DNA of 64,000 nucleotides from contig NZ_VAWE01000001.1 in NCBI RefSeq assembly GCF_005795905.1, forward strand, positions 2,204,501-2,268,500, in the 5' to 3' direction. Made by a program: the position numbers and the translations under genes. The notes beneath the pieces are model-generated. The model was not told where the DNA came from and ran no database searches. It saw only the letters and a program-made list of their open reading frames with translations. Source of the DNA: Streptomyces marianii (GTDB taxonomy: Bacteria; Actinomycetota; Actinomycetes; Streptomycetales; Streptomycetaceae). Each line of letters begins with the position of its first letter. Position 1 is the first letter of the stretch. Below, piece after piece: positions 25,629 to 34,509 of this stretch.

Positions 25629-26776
25629 GCTGTCTCCTCCACCGTCTCCACGCCCGCGTCTATGTCCTGGGCGGCGTCGAGGCCGAACGTGTGCTCCGGG
25701 TTCCAGTGCAGGACGACCTCGGCACCGGGTACCAGGCGCGGGTCCCGCTCGACGTTCTGCACGTACACCTCCAGCTCGGGGCAGACCGGGCTGTCGATGA
25801 CAAACTGGGTCGAGACGCCGATGAAGCTGGAGTCCGCGATCTTGCCGGTGAACCGGTTGCGGCCCTCGGTGATCTCACCGGCGTCGTCGGCGTGCGCCAG
25901 GGATATCTTCTCGGGCCGTACCCCCACGAGGAGCTTGCCCCCGGCACGGGGCAGGGTGGCGCAGCGCGCGGACGGCAGCCTCAGCTTGGCGTCGGCGGCG
26001 GTGACGACCACCTGGCCGCCTGCGGCCTCCGCGACCTCGGCCTCGATGAGGTTGGAGGTGCCGAGGAAGTTGGCCACGAACGTCGTCTGCGGGTTCTCGT
26101 AGAGGTCGGAGGGGGCGCCCAGCTGCTCGACCCGGCCCCCGTTCATCACCGCGACCGTGTCGGCCATGGTCATGGCCTCCTCCTGGTCGTGGGTGACGTG
26201 GACGAAGGTGATGCCGACCTCGGTCTGGATGCGCTTGAGCTCCAGCTGCATCTGGCGGCGCAGCTTGAGGTCGAGCGCGCCGAGCGGCTCGTCCAGCAGC
26301 AGCACCTGCGGGTGGTTGATGAGCGCGCGGGCGACGGCGACGCGCTGCTGCTGCCCGCCGGAGAGCTGATGGGGCTTGTGCTTGGCCTTGTCGCCGAGCT
26401 GGACGAGCTCCAGCATCTCGTCGACCTGCTTCTTCACGGACTTGATGCCGCGGCGGCGGAGCCCGAAGGCGACGTTCTCGTGGATGGTCAGGTGCGGGAA
26501 GAGGGCGTAGCTCTGGAAGACGGTGTTCACCGGCCGCTTGTACGGCGGGAGGTCGGTGACGTCCTTGTCGCCGAGGAAGACGGAACCGGTGGTCGGGTCC
26601 TCCAGGCCGGCGATCATCCGCAGAGTGGTGGTCTTGCCGCAGCCGGAGGCGCCGAGGAGGGCGAAGAACGAGCCCTCGGGGACGGTCAGGTCCAGCGGGT
26701 GCACGGCCGTGAACGAGCCGTAGGTCTTGCTGATCCCGGTGAGGCGGACGTCTCCGCCCGCTGTCTTGTCATTCAT
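25625..26776 (-). CDS. Polyamine ABC transporter ATP-binding protein, PotA-like
   Basis: A 383-residue ATPase that powers the importer. Walker A is LLGASGCGKTTTLR, the Q-loop is NTVFQSYALFPH, the signature is HQLSGGQQQRVAVARAL and Walker B is VLLLDEPLGALD. A C-terminal TOBE-like domain follows from about residue 245, as in the spermidine/putrescine (PotA) class. The start at 26776 gives MNDKTAGGDVRLTG. It lies 47 bases after the binding-protein gene and overlaps the next permease by four bases, showing tight coupling. Confidence 0.95.
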   Translation of the reverse strand: MNDKTAGGDVRLTGISKTYGSFTAVHPLDLTVPEGSFFALLGASGCGKTTTLRMIAGLEDPTTGSVFLGDKDVTDLPPYKRPVNTVFQSYALFPHLTIHENVAFGLRRRGIKSVKKQVDEMLELVQLGDKAKHKPHQLSGGQQQRVAVARALINHPQVLLLDEPLGALDLKLRRQMQLELKRIQTEVGITFVHVTHDQEEAMTMADTVAVMNGGRVEQLGAPSDLYENPQTTFVANFLGTSNLIEAEVAEAAGGQVVVTAADAKLRLPSARCATLPRAGGKLLVGVRPEKISLAHADDAGEITEGRNRFTGKIADSSFIGVSTQFVIDSPVCPELEVYVQNVERDPRLVPGAEVVLHWNPEHTFGLDAAQDIDAGVETVEETA

Positions 26777-26823
26777 GGATCGCGGTCCCAGGTGTCGAGA
26801 GGGGAGCAGGGAAGCAGGAACGG

Positions 26824-28074
26824 TCAGGCGCCGATGAGCTTGGCGAACTTCTCTTCGTACGCCGTCTCTTCCTCGCTGCTGAGCGAGCGGAAGGCATGGG
26901 ACTTCGCGGCCATGGCCTTGTCCGGGAGGATCAGCGTGTTCTTGGCGAGCTCCGGGTCGATCTTGGCGAGTTCGGGGCCGACGCCTTCGACCGGGCAGAC
27001 GTAGTTGATGTAGGCGGCGAGCTCGGCCGCGACCGGGAGCTCGTAGTAGTAGTCGATGAGCTTCTCGGCGTTGGTCTTGTGCCGGGCCCTGGCCGGGACC
27101 AGCAGGTTGTCGCTGGAGGTCATGTAGCCGGCGTCGGGGATGACGAACTCGATGTCGGGGTTGTCCACCCGGAGCTGGACGAGGTCCCCGGCCCAGGCCA
27201 GACAGGCGGCGATGTCGCCCTTGTCCAGGTCAGAGGTGTAGTCGTTGCCGGTGAAGCGGCGGATCTGCTTGGTGTCGACGGCCCGCTGGAGCTTCGCGAT
27301 CGCCGCGTTGTAGTCGTCGCCGGTGACCTTGCCCGGGTCCTTGCCCATGTCGAGGAGGGTCATCCCGACGGTGTCGCGCATCTCGGAGAGACAGGCGACC
27401 CGGCCGCGCAGCGACTTGTCCTCCAGCAGCTGGGAGACGCTCTCGATCTTCCGGCCGCCGGTCGCCTTGGAGTTGTAGGCGATGACGGTGGAGATGCCGG
27501 TCCAGGGGTACGAGTAGGCCCGCCCGGGGTCCCAGTCCGGGCTCCGGAACTGCGGCGACAGATGGGCGTACGCGTTCGGCAGGTTGGCGGGGTCGAGCTT
27601 CTGCGCCCAGCCGAGGCGGATGATGCGGGCCGCGAGCCAGTCGGTGACGTTGATCAGGTCGCGCCCGGTGTCCTGGCCGGCGGCGAGCTGCGGCTTGATC
27701 TTCCCGAAGAACTCGACGTTGTCGTTGATGTCCTCGGTGTACTTGACGCTGATCCCGGTGCGTTTGGTGAACGCGTCGAGCGTCGGGCGGCTCTTCTCGT
27801 CCTCGCTGATGTCGATGTACTGGGTCCAGTTGGAGAAGGTGATCCGCTTCTCCTCGGCCGAGTGGTCGTCGGAGGCCGCCGCTCCTGCGCCCTCGCGCTT
27901 GGCGGGCGGGATGCCGCAGGCGTTCAGCGCGCCCATGCCACCTATGGTGAGCGCGCCTACGCCCGTCGCTCGCAGCAGCGAGCGACGGGAGAGCGCGCCC
28001 CGGCCGTTCGTCAAGCTCCGCCGCATAGCGGCCAGCTGGGCCTCCGAGAGGCGCTCGGGCTGGTACTGCTTCAT
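26824..28074 (-). CDS. Polyamine ABC transporter substrate-binding lipoprotein, PotD/PotF-like
   Basis: A 416-residue solute-binding protein. The N-terminus carries a twin-arginine motif, LSRRSLLRATG, a hydrophobic stretch and then LNAC, so it looks like a Tat-exported lipoprotein with the lipidated cysteine near residue 53. The mature part contains FSNWTQYIDISE, ISVKYTEDINDN and WTGISTVIAYNS, the pattern of spermidine/putrescine-binding proteins. It binds the amine outside the membrane and passes it to the permease pair. The 53-base gap to the dehydrogenase upstream fits cotranscription. Confidence 0.93.
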   Translation of the reverse strand: MKQYQPERLSEAQLAAMRRSLTNGRGALSRRSLLRATGVGALTIGGMGALNACGIPPAKREGAGAAASDDHSAEEKRITFSNWTQYIDISEDEKSRPTLDAFTKRTGISVKYTEDINDNVEFFGKIKPQLAAGQDTGRDLINVTDWLAARIIRLGWAQKLDPANLPNAYAHLSPQFRSPDWDPGRAYSYPWTGISTVIAYNSKATGGRKIESVSQLLEDKSLRGRVACLSEMRDTVGMTLLDMGKDPGKVTGDDYNAAIAKLQRAVDTKQIRRFTGNDYTSDLDKGDIAACLAWAGDLVQLRVDNPDIEFVIPDAGYMTSSDNLLVPARARHKTNAEKLIDYYYELPVAAELAAYINYVCPVEGVGPELAKIDPELAKNTLILPDKAMAAKSHAFRSLSSEEETAYEEKFAKLIGA

Positions 28075-28127
28075 GCGCTGTGTTGCCTTTCGGGATGGGT
28101 CGCCGTCGGTCGTAACGGCTGTGGCTG

Positions 28128-29642
28128 CTATCGGTCCCCGAAGATCGTGCGGTGCCAGTCCTTCCTGGCTACCGCGGTGTTGTCGTACATCACATGCTTG
28201 ACCTGCGTGTACTCCTCGAAGGAGTACACCGACATGTCCTTTCCGAACCCGCTGGCCTTGTAGCCGCCGTGGGGCATCTCACTGATGATCGGGATGTGGT
28301 CGTTGACCCATACGCAACCCGCCTTGATCTCGCGGGTGGCGCGGCCCGTCCGGTACACGTCACGGCTCCAGGCGGAGGCGGCGAGCCCGTACGGGGTGTC
28401 GTTGGCGAGCGCGATGCCCTCGTCGTCGGAGTCGAAGGGCAGGACCACCAGGACGGGGCCGAAGATCTCGGACTGGACGACCTCGCTGTCCTGGGCGGCG
28501 CCGGAGATCAGCGTGGGCAGGTAGTAGGCGCCCTTCGCCAGGTCGCCGCCGGGTGCCCTGCCGCCGGTGACCACGGTGGCGTACGAACGGGCGCGGTCGA
28601 CGAAGCCGGCGACCCGGTCGCGCTGGGTGTGCGAGACGAGCGGGCCGAGGTCGGTGGACGGGTCGAAGGGGTCGCCGAGCCGGACGGTCGCCATCAGGTC
28701 GGCGACTCCGGCGACGAAGGCGTCGTGGAGCGGGCGCTGGACGTAGGCGCGGGTGGCCGCGGTGCAGTCCTGACCGCTGTTGATCAGCGCACCGGCGACC
28801 GCCCCGTGCACCGCGGCGTCGAGGTCCGCGTCGTCGAACACGACGAACGGGGCCTTGCCGCCGAGCTCCAGGTGGAGCCGCTTGACGGTGGCCGTGGCGA
28901 CCTCGGCGACCCGCTTGCCGACGGGGGTCGAGCCGGTGAAGGAGGTCATGGCCACGTCCGGGTGCGCGACCAGGTGCTCGCCCGCTTCCCTGCCGGTGCC
29001 GGTGACGATGTTGAGGACGCCGTCGGGGATGCCCGCCTCGGTGGCGGCCGCGGCGAACATCAGCGAGGTCAGCGGGGTGATCTCGGCGGGCTTCAGGACG
29101 ATGGTGTTGCCCGCGGCGATGGCCGGGAGCACCTTCCAGGCAGCCATCTGGAGCGGGTAGTTCCAGGGCGCGACGGAGCCGACGACACCGATCGGCTCCC
29201 GGCGTACGTAAGAGGTGTGGTCGCCGCTGTACTCGCCCGCGGACTGGCCCTGGAGGTGGCGCGCGGCCCCCGCGAAGAAGGCGGTGTTGTCGACGGTCCC
29301 GGGGACGTCGAACTCCCTGCTCAGCTTGATCGGCTTCCCGCACTGCAGCGATTCCGCCCGGGCGAGGTCCTCGGCCTGCTCGGCGAGCACGGACGCGAAC
29401 CGGTGCAGGGCGTCGGAGCGCTCGCCGGGCGTCGCGCCGGCCCAGCCGGGGAACGCCGCACGGGCAGCGGCGACGGCCGCATCGACGTCGTCGGTGCCCG
29501 CAAGGTCGTAGACGAGCACCTGCTCCCCGGTGGCGGGATCGACGATTGCGTGGTTACGTCCCGATGTGCCGGGGCGCAGCTCTCCGTCGATGTACTGTGC
29601 GCCGCCCTTGAAGCGGTCCTGCACCTGGAAGCGGTTGCCCAT
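28128..29642 (-). CDS. Gamma-aminobutyraldehyde dehydrogenase
   Basis: A 504-residue ALDH that would oxidise 4-aminobutanal to GABA. Motifs: VAPWNYPLQMAAWKVLPA, LELGGKAPFVVFDD (general base) and NSGQDCTAATRAYV (catalytic cysteine), ending EMPHGGYKASGFGKDM and EYTQVKHVMYD. The QDCTAATR and APFVVFDD variants are those of PatD/PuuC-type aminobutyraldehyde enzymes. It is the first gene of the minus-strand operon with the polyamine importer and FAD amine oxidase, so import, amine oxidation and aldehyde oxidation are encoded together. A direct repeat upstream may be its operator. Confidence 0.93.
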   Translation of the reverse strand: MGNRFQVQDRFKGGAQYIDGELRPGTSGRNHAIVDPATGEQVLVYDLAGTDDVDAAVAAARAAFPGWAGATPGERSDALHRFASVLAEQAEDLARAESLQCGKPIKLSREFDVPGTVDNTAFFAGAARHLQGQSAGEYSGDHTSYVRREPIGVVGSVAPWNYPLQMAAWKVLPAIAAGNTIVLKPAEITPLTSLMFAAAATEAGIPDGVLNIVTGTGREAGEHLVAHPDVAMTSFTGSTPVGKRVAEVATATVKRLHLELGGKAPFVVFDDADLDAAVHGAVAGALINSGQDCTAATRAYVQRPLHDAFVAGVADLMATVRLGDPFDPSTDLGPLVSHTQRDRVAGFVDRARSYATVVTGGRAPGGDLAKGAYYLPTLISGAAQDSEVVQSEIFGPVLVVLPFDSDDEGIALANDTPYGLAASAWSRDVYRTGRATREIKAGCVWVNDHIPIISEMPHGGYKASGFGKDMSVYSFEEYTQVKHVMYDNTAVARKDWHRTIFGDR

Positions 29643-29649
29643 GACGCTC

Positions 29650-29724
29650 TCCGTAGTTCCAGATCGAAGTGAGTGCCGATCCTGACAGAGTCAAGCCTCG
29701 CCAACAAGGGATTCCGTAGTTGCC
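29650..29724. promoter_or_regulatory. Spaced direct repeat ahead of the polyamine operon
   Basis: TCCGTAGTTCC at 29650 and TCCGTAGTTGCC at 29713 stand 63 bases apart, close to six helical turns, immediately upstream of the aldehyde dehydrogenase start (29642). The spacing suits a looping regulator such as an Lrp/AsnC protein. Binding is inferred. Confidence 0.35.
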
Positions 29725-29787
29725 TTTTGGTTACGCGACGGATTCGGTCGACCATGTGTCGCGTCAGGAGGTGAATACCCGTACGGA

Positions 29788-30390
29788 GTGTCAGTGGCGG
29801 ATGCCAGACTCGCCTGCATGAGGATCACCGACGTATCCGTCGAAGGGCTGACGCAGCAGGTCGGGAATGGTGGACGGGTCAAATATCTGCACTTCTGGGG
29901 CCACCGGCCGCGGCCCGACGGCGCCATCGGCGCCGGTTGTCTGAGCCAGTGGTGGCCGGCGCCGTTCACGGTTGACGGAATCGAGTATGCGACCGCCGAG
30001 CACTGGATGATGGCCCGCAAGGCCCGCCTCTTCGATGACGCGGAGGCGGAGGTCAGGGCCGTGGCGGCCGCGAGCCCGGCCCAGGCGAAGAAGGAGGGCC
30101 GGCTCGTGCGCGGCTTCAGCGACGTGACCTGGGAGCGCGAGCGCTTCGGCATCGTCGTCGAGGGCAACGTCCACAAGTTCTCGCAGCACCCGGAGCTGTC
30201 CGCGTTCCTGCTGAACACGGGCGAGCGGGTGCTGGTGGAGGCGAGCCCGATGGACCGCATATGGGGCATCGGCCTGGCAGCCGACGACGAGCGGGCGAAC
30301 GACCCGGCGCGCTGGCGCGGGCTGAATCTGCTGGGCTTCGCGCTGATGGAGGTGCGGGAGCGGCTGAGGACGGGCCGGACGACGGAGTGA
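29788..30390 (+). CDS. NADAR family protein (YbiA/RibX-like N-glycosidase)
   Basis: About 200 residues of the NADAR (DUF1768) fold. These proteins cleave N-glycosidic bonds, for example in damaged riboflavin precursors or in ADP-ribosylated bases. Family features seen are FWGHRPR, LSQWWPAPFTVDGIEYATAEHWMM and VVEGNVHKFSQHPELSAFLLNTG, ending DRIWGIGLAADDERA with LNLLGFALMEVRE. Start could be GTG 29788 (with AGGAGG somewhat far upstream) or ATG 29818. The neighbours give no functional clue. An ADP-ribosyl-related role is possible but not shown. Confidence 0.88.
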   Translation: MSVADARLACMRITDVSVEGLTQQVGNGGRVKYLHFWGHRPRPDGAIGAGCLSQWWPAPFTVDGIEYATAEHWMMARKARLFDDAEAEVRAVAAASPAQAKKEGRLVRGFSDVTWERERFGIVVEGNVHKFSQHPELSAFLLNTGERVLVEASPMDRIWGIGLAADDERANDPARWRGLNLLGFALMEVRERLRTGRTTE

Positions 30391-30485
30391 GGCGTCCCGG
30401 GGCCGCGGGCACGTCTCCCGGTGAGGTGGGCGGCGGCCTCGGCCCCGCGACGGGCCGGACCGGGCGGCGCGGGGGGCCGCCCGGT

Positions 30486-31217
30486 TCAGCGCGTCGCCGT
30501 GGCCACGGTCAGCGTCGTCGCCCAGGGGTCTTCCTCGGACCGCTCGAGGAAGTCCGGATCGTTGGCGACCGCCCAGATGACGAGGCCGAGGAAGGCGGCA
30601 CCGACCACGATGCCGATCGCACCGAGGATGATCCCGGCGAGTGCCGTCCCGCCGTTGTTCGCCTCTCCGCGCCGGGCACGGGCGCGGCCGATGAAGCCGA
30701 AGATCAGTGCCAGGACGCCGAGGACGATCCCGAGCCCATAGAGGCAGAACCCCACGACGGCGATGATGCCGAGCACCAGCGCGGTGATCCCCATGCCGTT
30801 CGCCGGGGCCGGTGCCCACCCGCCGGCGCCGTAGCCGGGATAGCCCGGGTAGCCGGCGTGCGCCCCGTAGGACGATCCGCCGAACGTGCCGCCCGGTGCT
30901 CCGCCCGGGTAGCCGTACGGGCCCGGAGCCGTCTGCCCGGGGCCGCCCGGGGCGATCGGCGGCGGGGGCACGGCATTCCCGTCGCCTCCGGCGCCCGTCC
31001 CGGCAGCGGGGGCGGCGAACGGGTCGCCGGTCGGCACGGAGGTGACCGTGGGGTGGTCGTGGACGCCCGGAGGACCGCCCGGCCCGGACCGGTCCTCCTT
31101 GCCCAGCTCCACCTTGTTCTGCGGGTCCTGCGGGTCCTGCGGCGAGCGGCGCTCCGGCGGAGCCCACGGGTCCTCGGGCCCGTTCCCGCCCGGCCGCTGG
31201 TCGCTCTGGTCTGACAT
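30486..31217 (-). CDS. DUF4190 membrane protein with Pro/Gly-rich N-terminus
   Basis: A 243-residue protein. Residues 1-140 are hydrophilic and rich in Pro, Gly, Asp and Tyr (for example AGYPGYPGYGAGGW). After this come two hydrophobic helices, MGITALVLGIIAVVGFCLYG and a second GTALAGIILGAIGIVVGAAF, the DUF4190 pattern, with GRARARRGE between them. The disordered N-terminus is probably cytoplasmic. The function of DUF4190 proteins is unknown. It is divergent from the adenosine deaminase gene. Confidence 0.85.
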   Translation of the reverse strand: MSDQSDQRPGGNGPEDPWAPPERRSPQDPQDPQNKVELGKEDRSGPGGPPGVHDHPTVTSVPTGDPFAAPAAGTGAGGDGNAVPPPPIAPGGPGQTAPGPYGYPGGAPGGTFGGSSYGAHAGYPGYPGYGAGGWAPAPANGMGITALVLGIIAVVGFCLYGLGIVLGVLALIFGFIGRARARRGEANNGGTALAGIILGAIGIVVGAAFLGLVIWAVANDPDFLERSEEDPWATTLTVATATR

Positions 31218-31323
31218 GAGGCTCCCCCATCGTGGACTTGTCATGCTACGGGCCGCTCCGCGCGCGGCCCGCCCCGCCTACGATGATCCCTGACCGGCAC
31301 GGACAGCACACACGGAGGACCCG

Positions 31324-32349
31324 GTGACCGATCTGCTTCCCTTCATCGAGGGCCTTCCCAAGGCCGAGCTCCACGTGCACCACGTGGGCTCGGCGTCGCC
31401 GCGGATCGTGTCCGAGCTGGCGGCCCGGCACCCGGACACCAAGGTTCCCCTCGACCCCGGGACCCTCGCCGAGTACTTCACCTTCACCGACTTCGCGCAC
31501 TTCGTCGAGGTCTACCTGTCGGTCGTGGACCTGGTCCGCACGCCCGACGACGTCCGCCTGCTGACGTTCGAGGTCGCCCGGGACATGGCCCGGCAGAACA
31601 TCCGGTACGCGGAACTCACCGTGACCCCGTTCAGCTCGACCCGCCGCGGCATCCCCGAGCAGGGGTTCATGGAGGCGATCGAGGACGCCCGCAAGGCCGC
31701 CGAGACCGAGCTCGGCGTCCTGCTGCGCTGGTGCTTCGACATCCCCGGCGAGGCGGGCCTGGACGCCGCCGAGGAGACGGCCCGGCTGGCCGTCGACCTG
31801 CGCCCCGAGGGCCTGGTGTCGTTCGGTCTCGGCGGGCCCGAGATCGGCGTGCCCCGGCCGCAGTTCAAGCCGTACTTCGACCGCGCCATAGCCGCCGGGC
31901 TGCGATCCGTTCCGCACGCCGGCGAGACCACCGGACCGCAGACCGTCTGGGACGCGCTGAACGACCTGCGGGCGGAGCGCATCGGCCACGGCACCAGCGC
32001 CCCGCAGGATCCGGAGCTGCTGGCGTACCTCGCCGAACACCGGATCCCCCTGGAGGTCTGCCCGACCTCCAACATCGCCACCCGGGCCGTCGCCACGCTC
32101 GACGAGCACCCCGTCAGGGAGATGGTCGCGGCCGGCGTGCTCGTCACCGTCAACAGCGACGACCCGCCGATGTTCGGCACCGACCTCAACAACGAGTACG
32201 CGGTGGCCGCCCGGCTGCTCGAGCTGGACGAGCGGGGCGTCGCCGCCCTCGCGAAGAACGCCGTGGAGGCGTCGTTCCTCGACCCGTCCGGAAAGGCTCG
32301 GATCGCGGGCGAGATCGACGCGTACACCGAGCAGTGGCTCGCGAAGTGA
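31324..32349 (+). CDS. Adenosine deaminase family enzyme, possibly aminodeoxyfutalosine deaminase
   Basis: A 341-residue amidohydrolase-fold deaminase starting at a GTG. The metal site is KAELHVHHVGSASPRIV, with PHAGE, RIGHGTSAP and VNSDDPPMFGTDL further on, so all zinc ligands and the catalytic Glu/His/Asp set are present. Classical adenosine deaminases have HLHLDG; the HVHHVGSASP form is, from memory, that of Streptomyces deaminases acting on aminodeoxyfutalosine in the futalosine route to menaquinone. I hold this subfamily assignment as likely, not proven. It is followed 10 bases later by the GDPD gene, so the two are probably cotranscribed. Confidence 0.88.
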   Translation: MTDLLPFIEGLPKAELHVHHVGSASPRIVSELAARHPDTKVPLDPGTLAEYFTFTDFAHFVEVYLSVVDLVRTPDDVRLLTFEVARDMARQNIRYAELTVTPFSSTRRGIPEQGFMEAIEDARKAAETELGVLLRWCFDIPGEAGLDAAEETARLAVDLRPEGLVSFGLGGPEIGVPRPQFKPYFDRAIAAGLRSVPHAGETTGPQTVWDALNDLRAERIGHGTSAPQDPELLAYLAEHRIPLEVCPTSNIATRAVATLDEHPVREMVAAGVLVTVNSDDPPMFGTDLNNEYAVAARLLELDERGVAALAKNAVEASFLDPSGKARIAGEIDAYTEQWLAK

Positions 32350-32359
32350 GGCCCGCCCC

Positions 32360-33067
32360 ATGCGCCGTGTCACGGTCGTAGGACACCGCGGCGATCCGTA
32401 CGTCGCGCGGGAGAACACCCTGCCCTCGCTGCGGGCCGCGATCGACCGGGGCGCGGACGCCGTGGAGGTCGACGTCCGGCTGACCCGCGACGGTGTGCCC
32501 GTGCTGCTCCACGACGACACCCTCGAGCGGCTCTGGGGACACGACCGGCCGCTGGCCCGGCTCTCCCACGCGCAGCTCGACGGGCTGACCTCCGGCGGGG
32601 TGCCGACCCTCGAGGAGGCACTGGCGGCGGTCGGCGGCCACCGGCTCATGCTGGACCTGCCCGGCGCGGACGAGGCGGCCGTGCGCACGATCATCGGCGC
32701 GGTGCACGGGAGTGGCGCCGCCGACCGGGTCTACTACACGGGAGGTCCCGTCGGCATGCTCGCGGTCCGGGACACCGACCCGGACGCGGAGATCGCGCTG
32801 ACCTGGACGACGCTCGCCCCACCGCGTCCCGTACTGCTCGCGTCGCTGCGGCCGCGCTGGCTCAACTACCGCTTCGGGCTGGTGAGCCGGGAGCTGGCGG
32901 ACCGAGTCCACGCGAGCGGTTATCTGCTTTCCGTGTGGACCGCGGACACCCGTGGGACGATGCGCAGGCTCGTGGGTCGCGGAGTCGACTCGATCACCAC
33001 GAACCGCGTGGACGCGCTCACCCGTGTCCTGCGGGGTTCCCGGACCGGGAGAGGACGCACGCCGTGA
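32360..33067 (+). CDS. Glycerophosphodiester phosphodiesterase family protein
   Basis: A 235-residue GDPD-fold hydrolase that cuts glycerophosphodiesters to glycerol 3-phosphate and an alcohol. The catalytic histidine and metal ligands are seen in VVGHRGDPYVARENTLPSL, EVDVRLTRDGVPVLLHDDTL and the C-terminal LLSVWTADTRGTMRRLVGRG. No signal peptide is seen, so it acts in the cytoplasm. Starts at ATG 32360; the last bases overlap the next gene start. The gene order deaminase - GDPD - methyltransferase suggests one transcript. Confidence 0.92.
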   Translation: MRRVTVVGHRGDPYVARENTLPSLRAAIDRGADAVEVDVRLTRDGVPVLLHDDTLERLWGHDRPLARLSHAQLDGLTSGGVPTLEEALAAVGGHRLMLDLPGADEAAVRTIIGAVHGSGAADRVYYTGGPVGMLAVRDTDPDAEIALTWTTLAPPRPVLLASLRPRWLNYRFGLVSRELADRVHASGYLLSVWTADTRGTMRRLVGRGVDSITTNRVDALTRVLRGSRTGRGRTP

Positions 33068-33864
33068 CAGGGCCCGAGGACACCGGCCAGGACAGGATCC
33101 GCACCGACATCGCCCACAACGCCCGCGTCTGGAACTACTGGCTGGGCGGCAAGGACAACTACCTGATCGACCGTCAAGTGGGCGACACGGTCACCGGGAT
33201 GTATCCGAGCATCGGCCATGTGGCGCGCGCCGACCGGGCGTTCCTCGGCCGCGTCGTGACGCATCTCGCCGGTGACGCCGGGGTGCGCCAGTTCCTCGAC
33301 ATCGGCACCGGACTGCCGACCGTGGACAACACCCACGAGGTCGCCCAGCGCATCGCCCCGTCCGCGCGGATCGTGTACGTCGACAACGACCCGATCGTGC
33401 TCTCCCACGCCCGCGCCCTCCTCACGAGCACCCCCGAGGGCCGCACCGAGTACGTCGACGCCGACGCCCACCGGCCCGGCGACATCCTCAGCGCCGCGGA
33501 GGGGACGCTCGACCTGTCGCAGCCGGTGGCCGTGATGATGCTCGGCATCCTGAACTTCGTCCTCGATACGGACGAGGCCCGCTCGATCGTCCGGCACGTC
33601 ATGGACGCCGTTCCGTCCGGCAGTTTCCTCGCGCTCACCCACCCGACGCTGGAGCTCGGCGGCGAGGGCAACGCGGAGGCGATGGCGTTCTGGAACAAGA
33701 ACGCGACACCGCCCATCACGGCCCGGACGCGTGCCGAGTTCGCGGGCTTCTTCGAAGGACTGGACCTGCTGGAGCCCGGCATCGTCTCCTGCGCCCGCTG
33801 GCGCGACGGCGGGGCGACCACCGTCGAGGTCGCGCAGTTCGGCGCGGTGGGGCGCAAGCGCTGA
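33064..33864 (+). CDS. SAM-dependent methyltransferase, DUF574 / Methyltransf_19 family
   Basis: A 266-residue protein of a family greatly expanded in Streptomyces. It opens with RIRTDIAHNARVWNYWLGGKDN, then QFLDIGTGLPTVDNTHEVAQ (SAM-binding motif I), VYVDNDPIVLSHARALL and VMMLGILNFVLDTDE, all family hallmarks. The reaction is unknown for most members. The GTG start overlaps the GDPD stop by four bases, which supports cotranscription. Confidence 0.92.
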   Translation: MTGPEDTGQDRIRTDIAHNARVWNYWLGGKDNYLIDRQVGDTVTGMYPSIGHVARADRAFLGRVVTHLAGDAGVRQFLDIGTGLPTVDNTHEVAQRIAPSARIVYVDNDPIVLSHARALLTSTPEGRTEYVDADAHRPGDILSAAEGTLDLSQPVAVMMLGILNFVLDTDEARSIVRHVMDAVPSGSFLALTHPTLELGGEGNAEAMAFWNKNATPPITARTRAEFAGFFEGLDLLEPGIVSCARWRDGGATTVEVAQFGAVGRKR

Positions 33865-34146
33865 CGCCCGTACGGACCGGTCGGCGCGCGCTTCCCGCTA
33901 CGCCTGCAGAAGCCTCCGCGTCGACCGCCGCACCCACAGAGCCACCGTCAGCCTCAACACCCTCTTGCCAGGACCGAACAGCCCTTGACCTCACGGCCTT
34001 GCGCCACAGCGTGGCGCCCCTGGCCAGGCCCTGATGGACGGTGCGTCGAGCGGAAGACCGGGCACCGACACCTTGTTATTCATGGACGGGTGTCTATAAT
34101 TCCTGGACAGCTGTCCAGAAAATCCAAGAAATGGGAGGAGCCCGTC
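33865..34146. other. 282-base space holding the DUF1304-TetR promoter
   Basis: The first 170 bases have no recognisable gene or signal. The last part carries the promoter and palindromic operator described separately, then a GGGAGGAG ribosome binding site just before the GTG at 34147. Confidence 0.5.
34073..34118 (+). promoter_or_regulatory. Promoter with TATAAT and overlapping 16-bp TetR palindrome
   Basis: TTGTTA (34073-34078), 16 bases, then a perfect TATAAT (34095-34100). Right after it lies the perfect palindrome CTGGACAGCTGTCCAG (34103-34118), and a half-similar TGGACGGGTGTCTA sits between the boxes. A repressor there would block initiation of the DUF1304-TetR pair, a typical autoregulatory TetR design. 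Confidence 0.7.
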
Positions 34147-34509
34147 GTGACCGCGACCGCTCATGTCCTCGTGGCGCTGGTGGCCGTACTGCACCTGTAC
34201 TTCCTGGTGCTGGAGATGTTCCTGTGGGAACGGCCGCCCGGCCGGCGCCTGTCCGGCTTCGACGCGGAGACCGCGCGGGCCACCGCGCCCCTGGCTGCCA
34301 ACCAGGGGCTCTACAACGGCTTTCTGGCCGCCGGGCTGGTCTGGGGCCTGGCGGCCGCGCCCCCGACGGGCCACCGGGTCCAGGTGTTCTTCCTCGTCTG
34401 CGTCGTGATCGCCGGGCTGTACGGCGGGGCCACCGCCAACCGCCGTATCTACGTCGCCCAGGCGCTCCCCGGCGCCCTGGCGCTGGCGGCAGTGTCGGCG
34501 GCGGGATGA
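34147..34509 (+). CDS. DUF1304 small membrane protein
   Basis: A 120-residue protein with four hydrophobic helices (ATAHVLVALVAVLHLYFLVLE, LAANQGLYNGFLAAGLVWGL, a third from VQVFFLVCVVIAGLYGG and a fourth at the end) and the DUF1304 marker FLWERPPGR near residue 28. The function is unknown; members are often beside TetR regulators and are thought to be efflux- or stress-related. GTG start with GGGAGGAG upstream. Its stop overlaps the TetR start (ATGA). Confidence 0.88.
   Translation: MTATAHVLVALVAVLHLYFLVLEMFLWERPPGRRLSGFDAETARATAPLAANQGLYNGFLAAGLVWGLAAAPPTGHRVQVFFLVCVVIAGLYGGATANRRIYVAQALPGALALAAVSAAG

Noticed and set aside
24678..26102. 474-codon plus-strand frame over the ABC permease and ATPase
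   Set aside because: Antisense of a complete ABC operon; no domain recognisable.
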